From assembly GCA_027704905.1 (NCBI GenBank), contig CM051005.1:13038888-13102887 (forward strand): a stretch of DNA of 64,000 nt, given 5' to 3'. The notes below the pieces were generated by a model, which saw only the letters and a program-made list of their open reading frames with translations, did no database searches and was not told the origin of the DNA. A program made the translations under genes and the position numbers. The first letter of the stretch is position 1. Every line of letters starts with the position of its first letter. This document shows positions 51,572 through 64,000 of the stretch, piece after piece. This DNA comes from Muraenolepis orangiensis. Its lineage: Eukaryota > Chordata > Actinopteri > Gadiformes > Muraenolepididae.

Positions 51572-52869
51572 CGTCAACCATAATTGTATTTAATTGACAC
51601 AACTCAATGTTTGATAGCTATGTTTTTATATGTTTTTTTATATAACTTATTACAAGTATTAAGACATTAAAATGATTCAAATCACAAACATACTGGAGCC
51701 TTACTTGTGAGTGGAAAAATGTACTTTTGTCTGTAGAAGACTTTTCAATTGACTATTGAAGTGGAAGCATTTGATAATTGTGAGCCTGTAGTTCAGGTCG
51801 ATCCTATTTCTTTTAGACTTTTATTTTGAAAGGTCTCCCATTCTCTGGTGTTCAGGGGCCGACCCAGCCCATCTTCACAATAGAGGGATGGGGACAACAG
51901 TCCCAGGGGCCCAGGTCACTGTTAGTCACGCTGTTATATTGAAAAGCCTACAAGGGACATGTTGTCCTGTTCAGTTTTACTGAACTACAGTCTGTATCTT
52001 TATCTAACCCGTAGCATCTAAGGTTTGTTATTTTCCAACAGTGGTGATAAAATGATTACGTGAATTAAGTACATCCCTTTTATCTCAGTGTTATTTTGCT
52101 GTGTGCTTTTATGTTTAATAAACGCTTGCTTTTAGATGCCTGTGAGGCAGAATCAATGTTGAATCTGTATCCATATCATTTCCAAATGATTGTACTGCAA
52201 GAGTGGAATCAATTCTTCTTTTCAATTGTGACAGATATGATATCAATTGCAGATGCTATATCATATTCATATCAATATTTTGTTGCCAGTGTGTTGAATG
52301 TTTGAAACATCCAGGTGTGTATGGGCACCTGATATCCCTTTGTTTAAGCAATGTCAGGGTATTAAGAGATTTATCGACTTATAAGCTATTGAGGATATAA
52401 TGCAACTCTGCATAATAAACACACAATAAATGTAAAATAAGTCTAAACTAAAGTCGATCAAATTTATGTAATTTATCCAAGGTACCAGGTGAGGGTAGGC
52501 AACCTAATTAAACAACCTGTGGATGTAATATTGTAGAACTACATTTATAATGTATGTTATATGTTACAATATGTGTAAAATGTGAAAACCTAGAGATGTG
52601 TACCAGAGAGATATCTCCATTGAGCACCCTAGCGAGACATGCCTCCTCTGCCCCTGATAGGCTGTCCTCAAAGCCTGGAGGGGGAGGAGTCTAACCTTGG
52701 GGCTGTTTGGTATTCGCTGATTTGCTGTAACAATAAACCAACCTTCATATGAATGAAGAAAAACAAATGTACCTTAAATTTAAGGATGAGCTCCCCTTGC
52801 CCAAGGACATAGACAAGAAGATTTACAGCCCGGAGGCACGCTCTCCCCCGTTTTAAAAAGCCTCAAGAC
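51572..52869. other. Spacer and fndc7 upstream region
   Basis: AT-rich, with no coding frame that I can support. A GC-richer patch at 52600-52720 lies before fndc7. No clear TATA box was assigned. Confidence 0.5.
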
Positions 52870-55800
52870 ATGGCTGGCACAGCTTTAAGGATGCTTCCAC
52901 TGTTGGCTCTACTGGGTTTATCACAGGTAAGGAGTATTATGGTATATGGTATCAATATGGTACTTTAAAAGTACCATATTGAGGAGATCGGGGGACATTC
53001 TGGAAAATCCTCATAAATCCTAGGGTGTACCTTTTATATTAGTGTGTGTGTGATATATTGCACTGTGCATTGTGTATTGTGTGAGGAAATTGGAGAGCCA
53101 CGGGCTCGTTGGTGTATCACAGCTGCTGTCAACGAGTGCGTGTGGCATGCAGACCCTAAGCTCAATAGGCAAAGTCATTCGGACCTGAAAGGAATACCTG
53201 CCTTGTGCAGCACTGAACTCAGCGCTGAGTGACGGTAGGGACTGGGCAGTCTGCTGCCCCTCACACGCCGAAAACATGATACAAGGGACAATTTGCCTCT
53301 GGGGTCTCGAGTACAAAATACCGGCCCTCTTATCTTTAAAACTCATGAAACTATGTTCCTGTGTTGAAATGATTCCCTGTTCGTTTTTTCCCCCCTCTCT
53401 TAGAATTGATTCCAACCTTGACTCTTTTTCAAACATTTTATATTTTTGTGCATTTTATTTTCAGATACATGTTTGCACGGCAGACGGCGTAGGTAACTGA
53501 CCTTCATTCATTGGCTTCATCACAATGTACTGTTACCGTGGCACTAAAGGGACATTGTTTGTCGCGGCCGTCATATACACATTGAAATGAGCGTATGACC
53601 CCCTGCATGACCTTTATATATTCATATTCCACGTGCTGCCTCACAGTGTCCGTGTTCAGCGTGACGTCGAGGAGCGTGACCATGCGCTGGTCGGCGTTCC
53701 CCGGCGCCAGCCACTACAAGGTCAGGGCCACGCCAAGGTACGCTCCGGAATACTCTCCGGCCTTCTTCCTGTTCAACAGCGACACGGTGATTGGGGGCCT
53801 CAACACCCTGGCCCCCAACACAGTGTACACCATGCGGGTGGACGCCATGGACAACGACCTCAATGTCCTCAGCTCCGTTGGGACGGACGAGGCGCTCACA
53901 GGTGACGGCTGACCCGACCCCACACCCACTTTCACTTTCACTTCCCGGGGGTTAAAGATCAACCCGGCCTGCTGTTGATATTACGCTCTGACGACGATCA
54001 GAGTGTCCCTTTCTGTTGTTCATCAGTGGGACACTGATAAATGTGAGACACACTGATGTGTGGGTTCAAGTCAGTGTGACTGAACTCTGACCTCTGCAGC
54101 GCCCGAGGTGCCCGCCATCGAGCAGGCCTACTCGAAAAAGAGCAGCAGCATCACCGTGGAGTTCAACGAGGTGGCCGGGGCCACCAGCTACCTCCTGAGG
54201 GCCCAGTCCAAGGTCGGGGACTTCTTCGAGGAGACGCGGGTCTCCGAGTCCCCGGGCACGGTGCAGGGGCTCCTGCCCTACACCAACTACACCATCAGTG
54301 TCCTGTCTGTCAACGCCGGTGGGCGGAGCCAACCTTCGTACCCAGTCGAGCTCAGGACAGGTACGATGTCGCGGGTCGTTGACATGCGACACACTTCATC
54401 TAACGCCTCGGCTTCACCTCATTTGGCGAACACTCAAATGTTTCATGGCTTTCAACGCTCATGGTGATTATGGACAAACGGACCAGTAAGCAGTAGCAGT
54501 AGCTCAGCTGGTAGAGCGGTTGCCTGACAACTGGAAGGTTGCTGGTTCGATCCCCCCCGGCTCCTCTTAGCCAAGACACCCTAACCCAACATGCCGGCTG
54601 TCGCCTTACATGTCTGACTCCGTCGTCGGTGGTTGAAGCGCTTTGAGTGGCCGCACAGGTTAGAAAAGGGCTAAAGAAATTCAGTCTGTTTTCCATTTAA
54701 CAATAACCCATGAGATCACTACCCGGTCTAAAAGTAGCATTACATAAAAGGGACTATGTCTAGAATTTGCACATGCATGAATCACCAATATATCAACAGC
54801 TTGTAATTTCACTTGTGACCTTCCCCGACCCTTTCTGTTGCATGTGGGCTGATTTCTGTTATCTTTGAACCGGGCTGATTTGAGTTAAGCACAGATAATG
54901 GCAAACAAGTCTGTTCTTACATAACTTTAAAAGTAATTCATGAGTGTTATTGTCTCAACCCAGGGGCATAGTTATCACAGGCTGCAGTTGACTTAACTGA
55001 CCAAAGGGGCCAGTAATGAGAAAGGATTTCTGATTGTTACACAAAGTAGCTTACCTTTATAGTATGTGTATGTGTAAAGCAAATTCAGTGAGTCATTTGA
55101 TAACACATTATAATTGATGTTACGTTACAAAATCATCGAAGCTGACAGTGTGACAGTGGTGAGAGCCTGAAACTACAATCGGTACTCATAGGTGCAATAC
55201 AACTTTTGCGAGTAAATATTTAAAAAGTCTTTGACGTACATTGATTAACTTCTGGCGGCCCACCACAATATAAAAAATTGACGGCCACATATTTAAACTA
55301 TTTACCTCGTCAAAAGCCTTCGCCGTTGCCCAGTCATGCATTGATGTTGAGGCAAAATAAAATAGGTTGTGTATTAAAAAAATCACAATAGCAGCAGTTT
55401 GAACCTACAATTATATTCGGGAAAAGTGCAAAGTAGCATACCCTGTCCCAAACTAAAGTGCATCTCAACTTGTTTCTTTAAACAAAAATGGAATGCTTAC
55501 TCCCAATTCCCTCCTGCGGTATGAATTACAACAACAATAATATACTATTCTATACTAAACTATCCAATACTGTACTATAAACAACTATATTATAAACAGC
55601 ACTATATACTACCTACTATATACTATAAACAACACTATATACAACCTATTATATGCTAGACTATAGTCTATATACACTATACTATAACATACTTTATACA
55701 ATAGAAAGAACAATGAAGTGACTGATGGATGTCTCTCTATGATTCATGATTTTGAAACCTAAATTGATATAGTTGCTGATTGTTTTATTCGTTCACATTT

Positions 55801-57467
55801 GGCTGGGTGGTTAACAACTAAATAACTGTGGTGTGTGGTGTGATGAACATCAGAACACATATTTATTTCTACTTTGCACAGACTTTAAGCCTAATCAGCA
55901 CCTGTCGAATGCAAGGTGTGTCAACAAACCGCCGTTTCAAGCTCTGCCTTCACTTTCACGGGTTCAGAGATCGGCAGAAAAATGTAGAAAATCTGTTGAC
56001 GATATGAGAGCCAACCGAAACGTAGCCTGCGTCGTTTCTGTAGGACAATACATCACCATTTCACTCTGCCGGTGATAAGAGGGTGTCGCGTCACCCCATT
56101 GTCCCTGTGTTTACTTCAGGCAGGCAAACACAGTGAGCTGGAAACCGTATACATCCTTTTGCATGGCCACGGCTCTCAGAATATGAAAAGGGAGACCTTG
56201 AGAACTGGGTTGCCTCTTCTCCCCAAGCAACACTAGACGCAACACGATCGCAGTTGGGAAACCGATTCCTCCGCACCACACCTCTGACATCTTCTGACTT
56301 TAGTCAAAGAATTGATTTTTTTATTCGTTCTTTGAGTAAAGAAAGAGTGACTAACAGCCACCATGATCCCCCTGATTGATTAAAGGGTTGGTTCATCCAA
56401 CCCTTTAATCCCTTTAATCCCAACCCTTTCATCCACCCCCCCCCCAGCCCTCGTTCCCAACCCCTAAATACCTCCACCAAGATCTTCCTATTGATCGACC
56501 AGCTCATCTACTCTCAATAACGTCACCAGCACACCCCCCCCCCCTCCCTCTTTTCCCACCTGTCCTTCCCTGTCTGGCTCATCTCACAGAGCATGGCAAC
56601 TGGTAGAGCCACTGGCATAGCACTGGCGTTAACCCTGCCTCAGGGTTACAAGTTCGATTGGGGGCCACTTATGCTAAGCATTAGAGAACACCTTTTTAAA
56701 TGTCTCAAGGAACCCGGGTGGCCCATGAACCAATGATGAAAACAATTTACCTTTTTACATCTGATCAACGGCAGGACGGCAGAGTCCCTCGCCAGCTTCC
56801 GCAAGAGACTCAAGACCCACCTGTTCAGAGTCCACCTGGACTCTCCTTTGTGAAACCCCTAAACTTGCTTAAGTCCTGACATTAATAGCTCTTAGCATGT
56901 TGTATATGTTAGCAAGTGTATGTCCTTAATGTTGTTAACACGCTCTTATCACAGCTACTTAAGCAGGTGACCTAGCAGTACGAAATTGTGTTATTCATCT
57001 TGTCAATATGAATACTTGTGAACTGCTGTATTTATATGTTTGCGTACCCCAGTGTTATGCTATTGTCTGCTTCAACTAATGTACACCTTGTAAGTCGCTT
57101 TGGATAAAAGCGTCTGCCAAATGCCCTAAATGTAAATGTAAATTAAATCAACACCTGATCGATGGTCATTCTGCGTCTACTCTCTCTGCCCCTGCAGTGG
57201 TGGTGGCCCCACAGCTGCTCACCAGCTCCGGCAGCAACAGCACCATCTCTGTGAGCTGGCTGCCGGTGGAGCACGCCGTGCTGTACACCCTCAGCATCAT
57301 CCAACAGGGCTCCGACATCCGCCTCAAGGTCAACACCACCGCGCCCGCCACCGCCTTCGATGACCTGGAAGCTGGCACGGTGTACTGCATCAAGGGCATG
57401 GCCTGGGACCGGGCCGGGAGGGCCGGAGACCACCTGACTGTCTGTCAGATCACACGTGAGCAGAGAG

Positions 57468-57562
<95 letters not shown>

Positions 57563-58762
57563 ATAAAGAGAGAGAAGAGAGAGAAGAGAGAGAAAGAGAT
57601 GTAAATGTAAAGGAAAAGGCTATGGGTAAGGCTTGATGTATTAGGGAAACACTAGTTCTAAACACACTAATAAGCTCCATGGAACCACAGGACCACTCAA
57701 TAGGGCTGAGTTTATTATTTTGGAACACTTTCCAGGTCCGCCGAGCCCAAACCCGGTCCAGATTCTGCTGGCTCCGGGACGATCTGTGGGGATTACCGTG
57801 TCCGCATTCGCCCAGGGAGCGGACAGCTACACAGCCGTGTCCAACACCGGGCAGAACTGTACGTCTGCAAGTGACAGCTACTGCATCATATCCCCCCTGG
57901 ACTGTGGCCAGAACCTCTCCATCGTCGTCACCGCTCGGAACTCGGCTGGTTCCAGTGTGCCCTCCGACGAGGAAGGCTTTGTCACGTGTGCGTAATGCGG
58001 CTGACATTTAACACGCAACACAACACACTTTTCCACCCTTCCACCCTTTCACGACCAATGATTTGTTTCCAAAGTATAATAGGTGTTGCACAGAAGACAC
58101 ACTAACACTATATGGGTTCTCATAGCTTCTCTGCACTCCGTATTTCCGTATTTATCTGTTTTTTTAGAGATAAATAAATATATAGTATAAATATATAATA
58201 TCGAGGATAAATATGAACCGTTTGTTTTCAGGGTAGCTGCTATTGTTAATTTTCCTCTGCACATCTACCTACTACCGATTACTGAATTATTTTCAATTTC
58301 ATTATATTTAGTTCGATGTTTTTTGCACTATAACATCACACGTTCACAATTAGCTTAGTGCTTAGTTAAACATACACTATAATTATATCCACCCGCACCA
58401 CCAGTCCCATGTCCTCCAGAGCATACCTGGGTGGAGGAGCCCGTGCCGGGGAGCTGCCACGTCGCCTGGAGCCATGTGCCCATGACGGACTTCTACATGG
58501 CCTTCGTCAAGCGTGACGACGGTGCCGAGAGCCACCGCAACACCACGCAACCGCCCTTCGAATTCCCTTGCACCTGTGGCTACACCTTCCTCACCACCGT
58601 GTTCGCCTACAACCCGGCGGGCTCCAGCCCCCAGGGACAAGTGGTCAACTACACCACCAGTAAGATCCGCCCCACGTGTGCAAAAATGCACACACGCACT
58701 CTCACACACACGCACACATACATGCACGCAAATGCCCACGCACGCACGCATACACTCACTCA

Positions 58763-58851
<89 letters not shown>

Positions 58852-61800
58852 CTGCACGCACAAAGACAAACACATACACACAAACACACACACACATATG
58901 CACACACAACGACAAACACACGCAAACACACACACACACACACACAAACTCACAGACAGACAGACAGACACACACACAGACAGACAGACGTACATAGAAC
59001 ACAGTTGCATACGTTCACAAGTTGCTAAGGACAGCCTGAACATCACATGGGGGGGCCTTTCAAATTTACAGCTGCAAGGTGACACTTTCCACACTCTTAA
59101 CGCACATGTACACACACACACACACACATGCGCACACGGCGCACACCAAATGCGTGCACAAGCATACACATTGACGTTGTTAAGACAGGTCTTCTAATTG
59201 TGCTACAAGCCACGGCACCTCTCTGGCTCTACGGCAGGCGTGAGTGACACAACAGCCGTCCCCTCTCTCCTCCCCAGTTCCTTGCTGTCCAGAGGATGTG
59301 TCCGTACAGCTGGTCTCCACGGAGACGCTGGAGATCACGTGGTCGGCGGTGCGAGGGGCGGAGCTCTACCAAACGACGGCGGTGGAGCCGGACGCCGTGA
59401 TCCACTGCAACGACACGTCGCCGGTGTGCGCGTTGTCGGATCTGAACTGCAACACAGTCTACTCTGTGGTGGTCACGCCGTGTAGCGAGCTGCAGGGCTG
59501 CAACCGCACCTGCACGCCGCAGTGGCATGAGACAGGTAGAACACACACACAATAAAGGTTACACACACAGACACATACACATGAGACAGGTAACGCACAC
59601 ACACACACACTCTTACACACGAGACAGGTATCACACAGGAAGGAAACACACAGAAAACACACACACGAGCCTGCATGCAGCCATGCATGCACACACACAC
59701 ACACCCACAGTAGCTCAGACATTTACAGTCTATACAGTCTATACGGACATAATATCAAACAAGGATCCACCTCACATATATATTTCCCAGCCAACACAGC
59801 AGCACGACACGACACCTCGCAATCGACTGTCCCCAAGAGTCACCGTGAGCCCCTCCCTGTGGCCTCCCACAGCTCCGTGCTCCCCTCAGATCCTCGACCT
59901 GACCCAGACCAGCCCCTCCATCATCAGGGTCCACTACACCGCCCCCAACACGGCCATCAGCGTCAACTACAGCGTCAGCGCCGTGGGACAGACGGGCACG
60001 CACACCTGCCTCTCGGAGTCGGCTTCCTGTGATCTTACGCAGCTGCCCTGCGGGACCGTCTACGAAGTGGTGGCGGTCGCCAGCAACGCCATCGGGCAGA
60101 GTCTGCCCAGTTTCAGCGTTCCTCTGGAAACAGGTGAACGAGAGAGCCCGGCCCGGCCGGACGCGAAAATAGAGAGAGACGAATAGGGGGATATCGGACC
60201 GTTGACATATGTGTGTAGTGCCGAGAAGGAAGCCAAATGCAATCTAAAACACAAGCTAAATCGAAATGAAGCTGAATATGTGTCGGACGTTTTGGCAACA
60301 AACAAAAAAGCTCTCTTCCGTTGGTAGCCTCCGGTTTCACATGATGATGACACTGACACTGACGTCCCACCCTCCAGGGCCCTGCTGCCCCGACTCCCTG
60401 GACGTGGCGCAGGTGACCCAGGCCATGACCAACGTGACCTGGAGCCACGGCCACGCGGCGCGCTCCTACCTGACGGCCCTGACCTCGCCGCGGGGCCACG
60501 CCCAGTGCCACACTATGAACACGCACTGCCTGCTGGGATGCATCACCTGCGGCACCAACTACAGCGTGAACATGGAGGCCATCAGCAGCACGGGGCACGT
60601 GTCCAACTGTAGCTACAGCGGATTTTCATCCAGTAAGCACACGTTTCTAATCCTACTGTATATGCCCGGGTATTCATTGAACACACACACACACACACAC
60701 ACACACAGTCAGACACACACACACACACACACACATACGCACACACAGTCAGACACATTTCAGATCGGGAGACATGGGACGTTGCTAATGGGGAATCGGG
60801 GGTTTGCAAAGAAATAAAAAAGTAAGTCACACGCTCTCCTTGGATTGGAGAAATGTTAGTTGTAGTTGTTGGTAGAGGACACCGCTTTAATGCTTCAACC
60901 AATCCAACCAAGTTCAAATGAGCCATTGATGACGATGAATGACGACAAAAAAGCAACAACAACACCCCATCCACATGTTTTGTTGTTTCCCCCGTTCCCT
61001 TCCCAACACTCCCCTCCACCCCCTTTCCCCTCCCCTGCTATAGGCGCCTGCTGCCCGACCAACATCAAGCTCTATGGGCTGGCCAACAGCTCCATGCGGG
61101 TGTCCTGGCGGTCTTCCGGTCACATCCAGAGCTACACGGTGGACGTGTACGGCGCGGGCTCCAACTACACGTGCACGCCGACCGCGGGCAGCAGCTTCTG
61201 CGACCTGCGGGAGGTGGTGTGCGGCGACGTGTACACTGTGGTGGTGGCGCCGTTCAACCTGGACGGCAGCAAAGTCGGCTTCTGTCCACGCAGGATATAC
61301 TCCGGTAAGACAAGGGGCCTTAAACAATGTACAGCACGTAGGATGATGTACTCCAGTAACGCAGACAAGGGGCCGTGAACAATGTACAGCACGTAGGATG
61401 ATGTACTCCAGTAACACAGACCAGGGGCCGTGAACAATGTACAGCACGTAGGATGATGTACTCCAGTAACGCAGACAAGGGGCCGTGAACAATGTACAGC
61501 ACGTAGGATGATGTACTCCAGTAACACAGACCAGGGGCCGTGAACAATGTACAACACGTAGGATGATGTACTCCAGTAACACAGACAAGGGGCCGTGATC
61601 AATGTACAGCACGTAGGATGATGTACTCCAGTAACACAGACCAGGGGCCGTGAACAATGTACAACACGTAGGATGATGTACTCCAGTAACACAGACAAGG
61701 GACCGTGATCAATGTACAGCACGTAGGATGATGTACTCTAGTAACACAGACCAGGGGCCGTGAACAATGTACAACACGTAGGATGATGTACTCCAGTAAG

Positions 61801-62443
61801 GCAGGACAGGGGCCGTGAAAAATGTACAACACGTAGGATGATGTACTCCAGTCACACAGACAAGGGGCCGTGAAAAACGTACAACACGTAGGATGATGTA
61901 CTCCAGTAAGACAGACAAGGGGCCGTGAACAACGTACAACACGTAGGATGATGTACTCCAGTAAGACAGGACAGGGGCCGTGAAAAACATAAAACACGGA
62001 AGGATGTACTCCAGTAAGGCAAGGGGCCGTGAACAACGTACAACACAGCATTGTGTTGAGTTCGGTTTTAAGAGATAGGATAAGATTAAACTTGAAGATA
62101 ACTTGATGAATCCTGCACAGGAAATTCTGTGGTTGAATTTCCCTACTATAGCTGTTTAAAACAATAACCTTAACCTGTTAGGGTTATTGTTAAGGTGTTA
62201 TTGTTAAAACAAATGATGCATGAATGATCATTCACCAATCATTAACCAATGAATGATCCATTATGTTTTTTTGTCATGCCTACAGTCTCCTGCTCGGGCA
62301 CCAGTGTTGGAATGGGTAAGTGTCCTCAACTTTAAAATTGCTAATTTTGTTCAAAATCAATTAAATCAATAATTAAGGATTTTTTTTCCCCTCTCTTTCT
62401 TTCATCAGTGGTCTATCGTGGGAGGCAACGTGTGGAAAGTTAA
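52870..62443 (+). CDS. fndc7: Fibronectin type III domain-containing protein 7
   Basis: Secreted or cell-surface FN3-repeat protein of unknown biochemical role. Thirteen coding exons encode 821 residues plus stop, against about 733 in human. The start MAGTALRMLPLLALLGLSQ is a signal peptide ending near the first junction. Nine FN3 domains follow, each on one exon with phase 1 at both ends. Each has the core W...Y and late hydrophobic-x-hydrophobic strands (for example CGTVYEVVAVASNAIG). Domains 1-3 have few or no cysteines. Domains 4-9 carry paired cysteines, with domains 5-9 starting near a PC or CC motif (FPCPP, IPCCP, APCSP, GPCCP, SACCP). A short tail VSCSGTSVGMG-VVYRGRQRVES ends at TAA 62441-62443. 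Synteny with gpsm2/aknad1 supports the name. Intron 11 carries an unusual 56-bp minisatellite. Confidence 0.92.
52952..52982. repeat. 31-bp near-perfect palindrome
   Basis: Fifteen-bp arms (TCAATATGGTACTTT and its complement) lie around a single central base, 26 bp inside fndc7 intron 1. Confidence 0.75.
54490..54700 (+). mobile_element. tRNA-derived SINE
   Basis: It has an A-box-like TAGCTCAGCTGGTAGAGCGG (54504-54523) and a B-box-like GGTTCGATCCC (54544-54554), 30 bp apart as in tRNA promoters. Next come an unrelated body with GCGCTTTGAGTGG and an AT-rich end. The flanks do not form an acceptor stem, so it is not a functional tRNA gene. Confidence 0.7.
55488..55735 (+). repeat. Dispersed repeat copy (GGAATGCTTACTCC family)
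   Basis: It begins AATGGAATGCTTACTCCCAA, contains many CTATACTA-type AT-rich units and ends near GTGACTGATGGATG. It lies in the long fndc7 intron 54361-57197. Confidence 0.6.
56590..57150 (+). mobile_element. Composite retroposon remnant with LINE-type 3' end
   Basis: A degraded tRNA-like head (56595-56665) precedes a segment whose frame reads SLASFRKRLKTHLFRVHLDS then stop (about 56777-56852), which resembles the C-terminal end of non-LTR reverse transcriptases. It ends with GTCGCTTTGGATAAAAGCGT (57093-57112) and repeated ATGTAAATGTAAAT, a tail shared by many teleost SINEs and LINEs. Confidence 0.6.
57472..57560. repeat. (GA)44 microsatellite
   Basis: Begins 17 bp after the donor of the fndc7 exon 57198-57455. 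Confidence 0.95.
58764..58849. repeat. (CA)n microsatellite
   Basis: Main array of a longer CA-rich stretch (58688-58980) in fndc7 intron 58660-59277. Confidence 0.9.
59278..62443 (+). other. fndc7: fndc7 exons 8-13 (FN3 6-9 and tail)
   Basis: 59278-59535, 59873-60133, 60378-60632, 61044-61304, 62286-62315 and 62409-62443. A donor at 62450 follows the stop by 6 bp, so the last exon (from 63206) is 3' UTR. That gap is too short to trigger nonsense-mediated decay by the 50-nt rule. Confidence 0.85.
61313..62040. repeat. 56-bp minisatellite, about 13 copies, seeded from a splice donor
   Basis: The array begins 9 bp after the fndc7 exon 11 donor. Copies at 61313, 61369, 61425, 61481 and onward keep a 56-bp period (first part GGGGCCGTGAACAATGTACA). 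Each copy contains CACGTAGGATGATGTACTCC followed by AGTAA and CAAGGGG. That resembles the genuine exon end CACGCAGGATATACTCCG and its donor GTAAGACAAGGGG. Copies diverge toward the 3' side. Confidence 0.9.
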
Positions 62444-62674
62444 ACGTGGTAAGTCACATTTGGTCCTCTTCACTGGTCCTCACGCTTTTCCCCACGGTGC
62501 AATTTGTGAAGAGATTTGCAAACTTGCTTCTGAAACGACTGTTCCTTTGTGCTCTTGCTAGCTTTTAAGAGTATCCCGTGTCCATAAAATGGACTCTGTA
62601 TATCTATGGGATTCTCATCACAAAGGGAGAGTTGAAAGTGTGAGAAGAACAAGAGGAAAGGTGTTTAGATAAGC

Positions 62675-62729
<55 letters not shown>

Positions 62730-64000
62730 CCTCCCCCCCCCCTTAGGGACCTCTCAGGTGTATGGCGGTAACGTCTTTTGTCCAAAGGTTGTGTAATAAA
62801 TCATGTAAACACATGCTGTAACACATTACACGCTGCTCTGAAGTAACATAGGTGTGGACAACCTCATTTATTACTACATCATTTAAGGACGGCAGAGCAT
62901 GCATTTCATGGATATAGACACAAATAAATGCATTTTATATATTATTTATTCATGAAGTTATTAATTCATGCATTTATTTATGTATTTATTTATCTATTAA
63001 GTATTTCTTTCTTTCTTTTTTTTCTACTACTTTCTACTTTTTCTTCTTCTTATGATGATTCTTTTAGACACAAGGAAAAGTTACAGTTACATTCATGGCT
63101 CATGATTATTTGTATCCCATAAAATACAGAAGCTTGAACGGTCAAGCTGTGATACTGTACCTTGGTATGTAGGCTAATGCCTTTTTTTTCTCTTGTCTCT
63201 TACAGTGGGAAACCCCCATCACTCCCGATAGACAAGAGGATATGTCTGCTACACGCTAAGCTATATGCTGAAGAGTGAAGAGAGAATATATGAAATATGA
63301 GACATGCCTATTGTTTAGTAGCTGTAACTTGCTATTTTTTCCTCCACATTTGCAAAAATGTAATAACTGAGAAGTCGGAAGAAGCATGTTTGATTTTACA
63401 CATTGTTCCGTATTCAATATATCTGAGGCATCATTGTTCAATGCATAAAGATAATTAAAAATCTAAAATAATACAATATCTATAATAATTGGAATAATTG
63501 GAAAAATCCCAAACTGAATATTTTGACGACCAATCATTCCAAAAATGAATGAAATGTTTTTCCGAAGTAGAAAGCCTCCATTTGTGGACTGGCTGTCAGA
63601 TTGGCTGTCGTGGAAACAGATTCCATGGTAACAACTGCATTCACTGCATTCACAACGTCCACGGTTACACCGAGCACACAAATAAAGTGCACCCTCTTTT
63701 TGTTGCATGGCAACGCTGTGTGGTGTCAATCATGTCTTCATCTGTGGACTTTCTTGGGGGGGAGAGGGTACTATTTGTAATCATCACCATTTTTTTTATT
63801 TTACAGACGCATCATGATTAATGATATTACACAAGCTTTTAGAGAGACTGTTATTGTCTTTCACAGGCTACATATTGGATGATAAGCAATAATTGTTCTG
63901 CCAAATTGATCAATTGATGTGTTTCTGATTAGGGTTAGGGGATGACATTTGTAAATAAATAAACGTCCTACACTTGAGCTGCATCTAACGTCACCCAAAC
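62444..64000 (+). other. fndc7: fndc7 3' UTR and downstream
   Basis: The last intron (62450-63205) includes a (CT)n array at 62677-62727. A non-coding terminal exon starts at 63206 (CTCTTACAG|TGGGAAACC). An AATAAA at 63681-63686 is the best poly(A) signal. Nothing else coding is seen to the end of the window. Confidence 0.55.

Larger units (their letters stand above)
52870..58659 (+). other. fndc7: fndc7 exons 1-7 (signal peptide, FN3 1-5)
   Basis: 52870-52926 (signal peptide), 53465-53492, 53647-53901, 54100-54360, 57198-57455, 57736-57987 and 58405-58659. The 2.8-kb intron 54361-57197 holds a tRNA-derived SINE, a dispersed repeat and a LINE-type tail but no visible gene. Confidence 0.88.

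Noticed and set aside
54495..54560. Possible tRNA gene
   Set aside because: A- and B-box-like motifs are present but acceptor and T stems do not pair, and a SINE-type body follows.
61165..62051. Long open frames on the - strand (about 150-185 codons) with repeating histidine/tyrosine-rich units
   Set aside because: They are produced by the 56-bp minisatellite, which lacks stops on that strand. The period is not a multiple of three, so the peptide repeats every 168 bp. There is no start context or splice support.

Overview
This window is a piece of a ray-finned fish (teleost) nuclear chromosome. The evidence is intron-rich vertebrate genes with GT-AG introns, typical teleost repeats (a tRNA-derived SINE, LINE-type tails, hAT-like MITEs) and protein matches to vertebrate families. 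It holds about 25 long dinucleotide arrays, many over 100 bp. That density fits cod-like fishes (Gadiformes), but the species is an inference.

Layout: five recognisable genes plus one small unrecognised gene. (1) camsap2, + strand, 464-9951: the 5' end lies before the window, and the sequence runs from within the calponin-homology domain to the C-terminal CKK domain. (2) wdr47, + strand, coding 13320-24342 with a GC-rich leader exon near 12.1-12.4 kb: complete, 16 coding exons, LisH/CTLH plus WD40 propeller, 933 aa. (3) gpsm2 (LGN), - strand, coding 34942-26637: complete, 14 coding exons, TPR repeats plus GoLoco motifs, 676 aa, with GoLoco 2 apparently replaced by poly-glycine. (4) aknad1-like AKNA-family gene, + strand, 39248-50051: 19 coding exons, about 1354 aa. 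(5) A small spliced gene of unknown family, + strand, about 50.65-51.57 kb. (6) fndc7, + strand, 52870-62443: 13 coding exons, signal peptide and nine fibronectin type III domains, one per exon, 821 aa.

wdr47 and gpsm2 converge tail to tail with poly(A) signals about 50 bp apart. gpsm2 and aknad1 diverge from a shared 5' region near 38.0-38.8 kb. The wdr47-gpsm2-aknad1-fndc7 content matches human 1p13.3, while camsap2 lies elsewhere in human (1q32). Four consecutive genes encode microtubule or spindle proteins, or relatives of one. CAMSAPs hold non-centrosomal minus ends and WDR47 works with CAMSAPs. LGN links NuMA to Galpha-i at the cortex, and AKNA is a centrosomal microtubule organiser.

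The most unusual items are a 56-bp minisatellite in fndc7 whose unit looks like a copied exon end plus 5' splice site, the GoLoco 2 loss in gpsm2, the unrecognised small gene, tandem-repeat expansion inside the coding sequence of four genes, and a hAT-type element with an intact 8-bp target duplication. All exon boundaries were placed by eye from reading frame, splice dinucleotides and remembered family sequences; no alignment was run.
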